Assembly: GCA_020052115.1 (NCBI GenBank) | Contig: JAGVPR010000114.1 | Span: 1 to 6,240, forward strand | Length of the DNA stretch: 6,240 nt | Reading direction: 5' to 3' | DNA from: Candidatus Eiseniibacteriota bacterium | GTDB lineage: Bacteria; Eisenbacteria; RBG-16-71-46; JAGVPR01 | In this document: positions 1-5,338 of the stretch, in pieces | Position numbering within the stretch: the first letter of the stretch is position 1 | How the letters are laid out: every line of letters starts with the position of its first letter | Translations under genes and position numbers: made by a program | The notes under the pieces: model-generated | What the model was told of the DNA's origin: nothing | The model's input: the letters and a program-made list of their open reading frames with translations, nothing else | The model's database searches: none

Positions 1-990
1 CCAGTCGAGCACCGGATAGCCCGCGTGCCGGGGTTTTACCGTCAGCGACGTGCCGCGCCGGAGCGCGAAGAGATTGTCTCCGTGCGGCAGCATGAGCGCC
101 ACCGGTTCGACGGGCGGCGGCTGGTCCATCAGCGCCTGAAGGGATGAGGCCGGCAGGAGCATCGGCGCGCGTTCGCCCGCCACCCGTACGCCCGAAAGTT
201 CCGCGCCCAGCGCGCCCACTGCCGAGCGCGCCTCCTCGGCAGAGAGCCCCGCCCACCACGAGAAGTCCTCGAGCGTGGCCGGCCCGGCGGCCGCGAAATA
301 GAGTGACGCGAGACGGCGCGCCGTCTCCGCTGGGCCCACCGGCCTGAGCCGCACATCGGCGGCGATCTTCCGCGCCGGCATGTACACGTAGCGCCCGCGA
401 TCGAATCGCTTCTCGGACGAGGCCTTGAGGACGACCCCCTTCGCCAGCAACCGGGCGAGTGCCACGGCCAGGACATTCCGGTACCCGGTGCTCTGGCCCG
501 CCGTGCCGAGATCGCGGTTGTCCTGCTCCGGGATCTTCGCGCGGATCTCCTCCAAGGGGAACGGCCCATGGGTCAAGGTCGAGCGGATCGCGTTCTCGAC
601 CTTCTCGACCTCCGCATCGGTCAGGCGCGCTGTCTGCCGGAGCTTCTGCATCCGCGCCTCGACGTCGCGCGCATAGCAGAACAGGCAGAAGAGACCCTCG
701 GCCGCTGGAACGACGTAGGTCGTGGTCCGGGCGCCCGGCAGGTCGAGCAGCGAGTGCTCCTCGAAGACCGCCCGGTCCAGGTCCTCGCGCCGGAAGCGGT
801 CGCAGCGCGCGAAAAGGGCCAGATAGGGGGTAACGCCCGACGCGGAATGGAGCCATCCAGTGGCCGAAACGAGGTCGGCCAGGGGCTCCCCCGAGGCGGG
901 CACAAGGAGCCGCTGGCGATCGAGCCGGAAGTGCACGACCTTATCTACGCCGATCTCCGGCATTTCTGGCGACATGGAGCGCTGTGGCAT
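1..990 (-). CDS. winged-helix DNA-binding protein, HTH_42 / AlkZ-like family (3' end outside window)
   Basis: The visible 330 residues match the HTH_42 winged-helix family (PF06224), which includes the DNA glycosylases AlkZ and YcaQ. The best match is the LEDFSWWAGLS segment at residues 240-250, equivalent to the family's 'DFAWWSGL' block. An N-terminal helical part (about 20-110) and a VALMLPHGDNLFALRR stretch (297-312), equivalent to the family's 'LLPxFDPY' region, also fit. The frame stays open to base 1. Family length is usually 350-400 residues, so perhaps 30-70 are missing. I chose the ATG at 990 because GGAG (996-999) lies 5 bases upstream. An in-frame ATG at 1038 has no good ribosome site and would put a hairpin inside the gene. 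Where family glycosylases carry Q-x-Q, I read LHS (residues 47-49), so base-excision activity is doubtful. It follows the metal permease on the same strand, but a shared role is not evident. Family call is firm; function is open. Confidence 0.85.
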   Translation of the reverse strand, partial: MPQRSMSPEMPEIGVDKVVHFRLDRQRLLVPASGEPLADLVSATGWLHSASGVTPYLALFARCDRFRREDLDRAVFEEHSLLDLPGARTTTYVVPAAEGLFCLFCYARDVEARMQKLRQTARLTDAEVEKVENAIRSTLTHGPFPLEEIRAKIPEQDNRDLGTAGQSTGYRNVLAVALARLLAKGVVLKASSEKRFDRGRYVYMPARKIAADVRLRPVGPAETARRLASLYFAAAGPATLEDFSWWAGLSAEEARSAVGALGAELSGVRVAGERAPMLLPASSLQALMDQPPPVEPVALMLPHGDNLFALRRGTSLTVKPRHAGYPVLDW

Positions 991-1004
991 CGTCTCTCCG
1001 CCGT

Positions 1005-1024
1005 CGGATGCCCCCCGGCATCCG
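1005..1024. other. perfect 8-bp hairpin between permease and winged-helix gene
   Basis: The arms CGGATGCC (1005-1012) and GGCATCCG (1017-1024) are perfectly complementary around a four-base loop. The hairpin lies in the 69-base gap after the permease stop codon. Neither strand has a T-run after it, so it is not a classic intrinsic terminator. It could reduce read-through or protect the 3' end of the metal-operon transcript. The structure is seen directly; the role is inferred. Confidence 0.5.
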
Positions 1025-1059
1025 TACCGACGTAACATCCCCCGGAAGCCGTCGCGCCG

Positions 1060-1917
1060 TCAAGGGGGTGGAGAGAATGCCCTCCGATGCATCACACGGC
1101 GCCGCACCCCGAGAGCGGTCCCGAGGACGGCCAGCAAGAGGGTCAGCGCCACCAGAATCGTGGGGGCGGCCGGCATGTCCAATCGCACCGATCCCAGCAA
1201 GCCGATGGAGCAGCCGATGAACCCGAACGTCCACCCGACGGCCAGCGCCCTCCCGACCGAGCCCGAAGCCAGCAGCCCCGCGACCGCAGGGATCACGAGC
1301 AGTCCGAAGACGAGCAGGACGCCGGCGATCTGCACCGACGACGTCACCACGAGCCCGAACGTCCCGTAGAAGATGAAGTCCCACACGAAGAGCTTTCGGC
1401 CGCGCGCCCTCGCCCCGTGCGGGTCGTTCGTGATCTCGAGAAGCCGCTTCCGGAGCGCGAAGTGGACGACTCCGACGGCGACGTAGAGGATCGCGGTCTT
1501 GAGCACGTGGTCCGGAGGAACCGTGAACAGTACGCCGACCAGCGTTTCCTTCAGGTGCTCCGGGCCTGCGGGGCTCTTCTCGAGGACGAGGAACACCAGG
1601 GCCTGCGCCGTGGCGAACACGATTCCGATGAAGGCCTCCAGCGGGGCCTTCCGCTCCTGGCCGCGGAGCCAGGCGAACGTCGCCGCTCCGACGAGCGTCA
1701 TCGCAAGCGGCAGCGCGTACGAGGCGACCGGATTATCGTGCAAGTCGAGAACGAGCGCGAGCGCCACGCCGAGCGCCGCCATCTGCGCCAGCGCGAGGTC
1801 CACGAAGATGACGCCCCTTCTCACGACATGGAATCCCAGGTACGCGTGGATTCCCGCCAGCACCAGGCTCGCGGCCAGCGCGGTACGGAAGAACGGAAGC
1901 GCGAAAGCCTCGGTCAT
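1060..1917 (-). CDS. metal ABC transporter permease, ABC-3 family (ZnuB/MntB type)
   Basis: This is an inner-membrane permease of the ABC-3 family (PF00950), which moves Zn2+, Mn2+ or Fe2+ into the cytoplasm with a periplasmic binding protein and an ATPase. The 285-residue length is typical. Hydrophobic segments lie near residues 8-30, 38-58, 65-84, 94-112, 138-155, 178-216, 222-244 and 250-270. Family landmarks are VVRRGVIFVDLALAQMAALG (31-50), the cytoplasmic stretch LRKRLLEITNDPHGARARG (155-173), matching the usual 'DPE.A...G' coupling-loop region, and the GVLLVFGLLVIPAV helix (199-212). GAGGAGGA just upstream overlaps the stop codon of the binding-protein gene, and only 9 bases separate the two, so they are translationally linked. 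The metal cannot be read from the permease; zinc is favoured by the neighbours. No ATPase gene is adjacent in the window. Confidence 0.93.
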   Translation of the reverse strand: MTEAFALPFFRTALAASLVLAGIHAYLGFHVVRRGVIFVDLALAQMAALGVALALVLDLHDNPVASYALPLAMTLVGAATFAWLRGQERKAPLEAFIGIVFATAQALVFLVLEKSPAGPEHLKETLVGVLFTVPPDHVLKTAILYVAVGVVHFALRKRLLEITNDPHGARARGRKLFVWDFIFYGTFGLVVTSSVQIAGVLLVFGLLVIPAVAGLLASGSVGRALAVGWTFGFIGCSIGLLGSVRLDMPAAPTILVALTLLLAVLGTALGVRRRVMHRRAFSPPP

Positions 1918-1926
1918 CGTTCCTCC

Positions 1927-2874
1927 TCAGTTACCGGGCGCCGGCGCGCCGTCCATGGCCTCGAAGATCTCATCGAAGTGAGCGAGATAGTCGCCGGCTT
2001 TCGTTCCCCCGCAGGCGGGCGAGGCGCGAACGACGCGAGCGTCCGCTTCACGCGCCAGGAAATCGCCGGCCTCGCCGGAGAAATAAGGCTCCTGGAGGAT
2101 GATCCTGACGCTTCTTTCACGAATCAGGGTCACCAGCTCCTGGAGATGGCGTCCCGTCGGCGGGATGCCGGGGACCGGCTCGATGGTCGCAACGACATCG
2201 AGACCGAAAGCCGAAGCGAAGTACGGCCAGGAGCGGTGGTACGTGATGATCTCGCGACTCGGCATCGCGGCGGCCACGCGGCGGCCGCGGCTCATCGTGC
2301 TGTCCACATCGGCGGCAAACGCGCGCGCGCGAGCTGTGAATTCGGCCGCGTGCGCCGGATCGAGCCGGCCCAGGGCCTCGGCGATTTCGAGCGCGACCTT
2401 CACGCCGTTTCGAGGATCGAGCCAGTAGTGCGGGTTGCCGTTAGGATGGACGTCCCCCATCGAGGCGTTCACCGCCCCGGCCGGTTTCTCCAGGACATCA
2501 ACGCTCCGCGAGCAGTCCACCACGAGGAGGTCGTTGTTTCGGGAGCCGTCAATGATCTGATCGGCCCACTGGTCGAGGCCCAGGCCGACCTTGAGGTACA
2601 CGGCGCCTTTCGAAACGCGGACCATGTAGGACGGCAGGATCTCGACGCGGTGCGGATCGGCCGTCGGGCGCGCGATCGTGAGCACTTCGACCTGATCGCC
2701 GCCCACTCGCGATGCGATCGAGCCGAGATCGGGAATGGACGCGACGATGCGGGTCTTGGCGGCCGCGGGGCCGGTGACGAGCAGCAACGCTGCGCCGAAG
2801 GCGGCAGAGGCCAAACGTTCCGAGAACCCCCGGCGGCGGGGCGCGCGGCCCTGAATGCTGTTTCTGTCAGACAT
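1927..2874 (-). CDS. periplasmic metal-binding protein of an ABC transporter (ZnuA/TroA family)
   Basis: This protein would capture Zn2+ or Mn2+ in the periplasm and deliver it to the permease encoded immediately downstream. It has 315 residues and fits the cluster A-I binding-protein family (PF01297). The N-terminus has arginines (RRRGF, 13-17, loosely Tat-like), a hydrophobic run (21-34) and an AAA-K cleavage site near residue 39. Likely metal ligands are H75 (ADPHRVE), H149 in GDVHPNGNPHYWLDP (140-154) and H213 (TYHRSWPYF). The IEPVPGIPPTGRH stretch (231-243) is typical of the family. The usual C-terminal Asp ligand ('DPLG' region) is not seen; that place reads ASPACGG (284-290). There is no long His-rich loop. 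I placed the start at 2874, where AAAGGA (2883-2888) lies 8 bases upstream. The frame runs open to 3192, but that part reads as out-of-frame outer-membrane gene. The upstream gene ends 14 bases before. Confidence 0.93.
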   Translation of the reverse strand: MSDRNSIQGRAPRRRGFSERLASAAFGAALLLVTGPAAAKTRIVASIPDLGSIASRVGGDQVEVLTIARPTADPHRVEILPSYMVRVSKGAVYLKVGLGLDQWADQIIDGSRNNDLLVVDCSRSVDVLEKPAGAVNASMGDVHPNGNPHYWLDPRNGVKVALEIAEALGRLDPAHAAEFTARARAFAADVDSTMSRGRRVAAAMPSREIITYHRSWPYFASAFGLDVVATIEPVPGIPPTGRHLQELVTLIRERSVRIILQEPYFSGEAGDFLAREADARVVRASPACGGTKAGDYLAHFDEIFEAMDGAPAPGN

Positions 2875-2888
2875 CGCGAGGGTCCTTT

Positions 2889-4007
2889 CTAGAACTGGTG
2901 GGCCTTGTGCGGGCCCATCGAGTAGATGACGCGCAGGGTGAACGTGTTGACCGCATCGCCCGCATCGGGAATCTCGCGGCGCCAGTCGAGGCGGATCGCC
3001 GTCGTCTCCTCCATGAGCGAGTAGCCTGCGAAGAGGCCGGCCGCCTGGTTCCACGGCTCGCCTGCCTCGGGAAGCTGATACCGCTCGTAGGACGCGCCGG
3101 CGTTGTAGCGGGGCGAGAAGTTGTAGTCGCCGAATATGTATCCGCCGGCGGGCTCGAAGGTGTCGTGCGCATAGCCTGATTCCTCGCTCCATGTCGCGCT
3201 TTCACGCGCAGCCCGCAGCGCTTCGGCCTGGATCACGATGTATGAGCGCGGCGACGTCCAGAGCTTGGCCTTGACGTCCGCGCCGAAGACCGTCGTGCGC
3301 GTGCCGGCCGCGACGTTGTTGGTGCCCTCTGTGGCCGAAACGCCGAATCCGAGAGCGGATTGCTCTCCGATCATCGTGAACCCCGCGATCCGGCCGAGGA
3401 ACGCGGGACGGGATTCGCCGTCGCGGTCGCCGCTCTCGGAGAGGAGGGGATCTTCGGCGCTGCCGCTCGGCTCGCGTGTGATGCGATACGTATCACCCTG
3501 GAGCCAGTCCCCCGTCGCGGTGAGCGAAAACTCGCCCGGCGCCGGGATCCGCCCCGAGACCGAGACGCCGGTCTCGTTGAGTGATTCGTCCCCAGGGAGA
3601 TACGCGGCCATCACGCCGAACCGCTCCGCGAACGGATAGAGATGAGGGTGTTGCGGGTTCAACACCCCGAAGCCGGCGCGGTACTTGCCGCCCCGCACGC
3701 TGAGACCGGCGGGGAGTCCTCGTTGGATGGTGAAGTGACCTTCCTCGAGACCGATCCCTTCGGCGCCCAGTGCGGCCACGAACGTTCCGCGCGCATACGG
3801 ATTCAAGTAGGCGTCGAAGACGAACTCCGTTTCCCCCGCGTCCAGTCTCAAGCGGTTGCGATCCGGCGCGCCTCGGCCGTCCGTGAGCGTCGCGAACGGC
3901 TGGCCGATGACCGAGATGTCGGGGTTGACGACGCCGGCGAAGGCTCGGGAGCCGGCGATGACGGCCGCCACTGCGGCTGGAGGGATGATCCATCGTGAAA
4001 CGCGCAT
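2889..4007 (-). CDS. porin-like outer-membrane protein of a metal-uptake locus
   Basis: This 372-residue protein has a clear signal peptide (basic MRVSR, hydrophobic 6-19, AFA-G cleavage after residue 24). The mature part looks like a beta-barrel, with alternating hydrophobic and polar strands rich in Tyr, Phe, Trp and Gly and a terminal Phe, the usual outer-membrane C-terminal signal. Landmarks are NPDISVIGQ (28-36), an early strand block ending in GGKYRAGFGVLNPQHPH (106-122), and an unusual histidine-containing tail GPHKAHQF (365-372). I recall similar proteins annotated as zinc-regulated outer-membrane receptors, but I see no TonB box or plug domain. It is too short for a standard TonB-dependent receptor, so a specific porin is the better description. 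Its place directly before the metal-binding protein suggests that it admits the same metal. A strong AAGGAGGT site fixes the start at 4007. Confidence 0.8.
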   Translation of the reverse strand: MRVSRWIIPPAAVAAVIAGSRAFAGVVNPDISVIGQPFATLTDGRGAPDRNRLRLDAGETEFVFDAYLNPYARGTFVAALGAEGIGLEEGHFTIQRGLPAGLSVRGGKYRAGFGVLNPQHPHLYPFAERFGVMAAYLPGDESLNETGVSVSGRIPAPGEFSLTATGDWLQGDTYRITREPSGSAEDPLLSESGDRDGESRPAFLGRIAGFTMIGEQSALGFGVSATEGTNNVAAGTRTTVFGADVKAKLWTSPRSYIVIQAEALRAARESATWSEESGYAHDTFEPAGGYIFGDYNFSPRYNAGASYERYQLPEAGEPWNQAAGLFAGYSLMEETTAIRLDWRREIPDAGDAVNTFTLRVIYSMGPHKAHQF

Positions 4008-4130
4008 TCGGCGAGACCTCCTTCTGGGCGAGCGCAAAGGTCAACACGGCCGCCGGAAGCGCGATCGGGTGCGATGCTCGAAGAGCAAGCGCGAGCGATG
4101 TCCGAAGCGTGTCTGCGGCGGCGAGCGAAC
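4008..4130 (-). other. 123-base gap between small His/Cys protein and outer-membrane gene
   Basis: No convincing gene is visible here. It holds a small hairpin, TGCTC-GAA-GAGCA (4075-4087), and the ribosome site of the next gene. A TTGACC occurs near 4037-4042 on the minus strand, but it is too close to the start codon to act as a -35 box. The gap is large compared with the 9-14 base gaps downstream, so an internal promoter or attenuation site is possible but not demonstrated. Confidence 0.35.
4016..4023 (-). promoter_or_regulatory. strong ribosome binding site that sets the outer-membrane protein start
   Basis: AAGGAGGT on the minus strand is a near-perfect anti-16S match, 8 bases upstream of the ATG at 4007. 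The frame has another ATG at 4037, but this site lies between the two, so translation should begin at 4007. That choice also gives a clean signal peptide. Confidence 0.85.
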
Positions 4131-4472
4131 TCAGCAGAAGGAAGGAATCGCGGGTGGTGCGCGGGTGATGCGAGAGGACCAGCGCTCCTGAGCGCTGATG
4201 ATGCCGTCGCGCGGCGCAGTCGCGCGACCGACCGGTTGATCGGGCGCGAGCCCGGCGTCGGCGGGCTCGGGGGTGAGGCCGCCCGCGCGCGCCAGATTGC
4301 AGAGGCCGCAGCGGAGATCTTCCGATCCCGAAGCGGTCAGGGGATGGTGGTGGAAGGAGACGGCGAGCGCCGAGACGACGAGCGCGATCGCAAGCCAGCA
4401 AGCGGCAATGCGCCGGGCCTTGGCGATCTCGGGGGGCCTTCTCTCGGGCGATGCGGGACTCGTGAGCCTCAT
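4131..4472 (-). CDS. small membrane-anchored protein with HHH and CxxC motifs, metal-locus leader (DUF2946-like)
   Basis: I do not recognise a characterised function. The 113-residue product has a basic start, one hydrophobic segment (about 23-40) and then FHHHPL (40-45) and CGLC (55-58) directly after the membrane segment. The rest is low-complexity, Pro/Ala-rich, ending RAPPAIPSFC. This layout resembles the short DUF2946-type proteins found beside metal-handling genes: N-terminal membrane helix, His cluster, Cys pair and an 'RAPP' tail. If the helix is an uncleaved anchor, the His and Cys residues face the periplasm and could bind zinc or copper; that is inference. The start at 4472 is supported by TTGGAG (4481-4486) 8 bases upstream and by a promoter ending about 30 bases upstream. 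It is the first gene of the metal series. Real coding status is likely but not certain. Confidence 0.7.
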   Translation of the reverse strand: MRLTSPASPERRPPEIAKARRIAACWLAIALVVSALAVSFHHHPLTASGSEDLRCGLCNLARAGGLTPEPADAGLAPDQPVGRATAPRDGIISAQERWSSRITRAPPAIPSFC

Positions 4473-4505
4473 GGCGGAGTCTCCAAGATGAACCTACTGC
4501 CTTGG

Positions 4506-4534
4506 ACTCTAGAAGAACGGTCGAGGTGCGTCAA
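4506..4534 (-). promoter_or_regulatory. sigma70-like promoter for the metal-uptake gene series
   Basis: On the minus strand, TTGACG (4529-4534) is followed after exactly 17 bases by TAGAGT (4506-4511). These match 5 of 6 and 4 of 6 consensus bases. Transcription would start near 4499, giving a leader of roughly 27 bases before the ATG at 4472. The -35 box faces that of the divergent lipoprotein promoter, 12 bases away. No clear Zur or Fur box was recognised. Confidence 0.6.
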
Positions 4535-4546
4535 GCCGCTCGCCCA

Positions 4547-4575
4547 TTGACAAGATTTCCAGTTCCGCTTTTACT
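4547..4575 (+). promoter_or_regulatory. sigma70-like promoter for the lipoprotein gene
   Basis: A perfect TTGACA (4547-4552) is followed after 17 bases by TTTACT (4570-4575), which matches 4 of 6 bases of TATAAT. Transcription would begin near 4582, leaving a leader of about 70 bases before the ATG at 4655. The surrounding stretch (4547-4575) is notably less G+C-rich than its flanks, as expected for a promoter in such a genome. Confidence 0.6.
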
Positions 4576-4654
4576 CGTGATGCCGCGAGGGCCCGCGCCG
4601 TGGGGTGCGCCGACGGTCCCGCCTCGACCTGCAATGTCTCCAAGGAGTGGATGC

Positions 4655-5317
4655 ATGAAATCCGCGATTCTGCTCGTCGCCTCTCTCACGGCTTTCCTGG
4701 CCCTGCCGGGCTGCGGTGACGATGACGAGGGCGGCACATCGAGCGGCACCCCGGGCCCCCTTTACCGTGTCGTGGTGAGTCCCGTACAGGCGGCCATGCC
4801 GGTCGGGACCGAGCGCGCGTTCACGGCGAGAGGCGAGGACCTGAGCGGGCGCTCCATCACGGTCCATCCTGTATGGAGCGTCTCGCCCCCGAACCTCGGC
4901 CGCATTGATCAGGACGGCGCGTTCATCGCGAACTGCATCGCGGACGCCGGTGTCGTAAAGGCGACCGTGAGCGGCAAGTTCTCGGGGAACTCCACGGTGT
5001 CGCTGACCGTCTCGAGCGGAGGTGCGCCCGCCACGCTCGACATCGAGCCCGATACGCTCGTCGTCGAAGCGGCAGGGGACTTCAGCGGTGAGTTCGCGCA
5101 GTTCTACGTCATCGCCAAGGACGCCGCCGGCGTGCCGGTGGCCGTGCTTCCCGCGTGGGACGTGGTGCCTCCCGCACTCGGCAGCGTTCTCAACGCCTAC
5201 GGGTTCTTCGAATCGAACGCGACCGGGACCGGCTCGGTGACCGCGACCGTGGGCGATCTCACGGCGACGGCGGTTCTGCGGGTTGTTGCGGGCGCGAGGA
5301 GCGAAGGCTCGAAGTGA
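4655..5317 (+). CDS. lipoprotein with two tandem Ig-like (BIG2-like) domains
   Basis: The 220-residue product begins with a lipoprotein signal peptide: MK, a hydrophobic run (4-17) and the lipobox LPGC with Cys20 as the lipidated residue. The following GDDDEGG has no Asp at +2, so outer-membrane delivery is expected. Two homologous beta-rich units follow, at about 37-120 and 127-211. Each has a W-x-V-x-PP-x-LG core (W74 and W168), then G-x-F and a late ATV strand, which is the pattern of bacterial Ig-like group 2 domains. Such domains are usually surface adhesion or scaffold modules; the ligand is unknown. AAGGAG (4642-4647) lies 7 bases before the ATG at 4655. An in-frame ATG at 4502 is rejected because it would bury the promoter and signal peptide. 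It is transcribed away from the metal genes and converges on the pseudouridine synthase gene. Confidence 0.85.
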   Translation: MKSAILLVASLTAFLALPGCGDDDEGGTSSGTPGPLYRVVVSPVQAAMPVGTERAFTARGEDLSGRSITVHPVWSVSPPNLGRIDQDGAFIANCIADAGVVKATVSGKFSGNSTVSLTVSSGGAPATLDIEPDTLVVEAAGDFSGEFAQFYVIAKDAAGVPVAVLPAWDVVPPALGSVLNAYGFFESNATGTGSVTATVGDLTATAVLRVVAGARSEGSK

Positions 5318-5319
5318 TC

Positions 5320-5336
5320 GGGGGGCACGGCCCCTC
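5320..5336. terminator. GC hairpin between two convergent genes, possible bidirectional terminator
   Basis: The 21-base gap between the two convergent stop codons contains a 7-pair stem (5320-5326 with 5330-5336, including one G-T pair) around a three-base loop. Neither side has a T-run, so it is at best a U-less terminator. Its position between convergent genes is the main support. Confidence 0.35.
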
Positions 5337-5338
5337 CG

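Noticed and set aside
568..1035. A 155-codon plus-strand frame opposite the winged-helix gene
   Set aside because: The minus strand carries the conserved HTH_42 frame through the whole stretch, and this frame has no supporting ribosome site or family match.
991..1038. Upstream in-frame ATG at 1038 for the winged-helix protein
   Set aside because: It lacks a convincing ribosome site, and the 16 extra residues are encoded across the intergenic hairpin.
1087..2892. A 601-codon open frame on the plus strand
   Set aside because: It lies opposite the permease and binding-protein genes, and its product is a low-complexity Arg/Glu/His/Asp-rich chain typical of the antisense of GC-rich coding DNA. 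Both genes beneath it have clear family matches.
2875..3192. N-terminal extension of the metal-binding protein
   Set aside because: The frame is open, but the extra residues are Arg-rich and overlap the outer-membrane gene out of frame. The signal peptide and ribosome site support the start at 2874.
3493..4401. A 302-codon minus-strand frame overlapping the outer-membrane and small-protein genes
   Set aside because: Its product is Arg/Pro-rich and without recognisable domains, while the overlapping frames have signal peptides and good ribosome sites.
4502..4654. Upstream start for the lipoprotein
   Set aside because: It would place the predicted promoter inside the gene and hide the lipoprotein signal peptide. 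The ATG at 4655 has AAGGAG at good distance.
4473..4654. A Zur or Fur box in the divergent intergenic region
   Set aside because: I searched for AT-rich palindromes of the Zur/Fur type and found none that match convincingly. Only short GC-containing inverted repeats are present.
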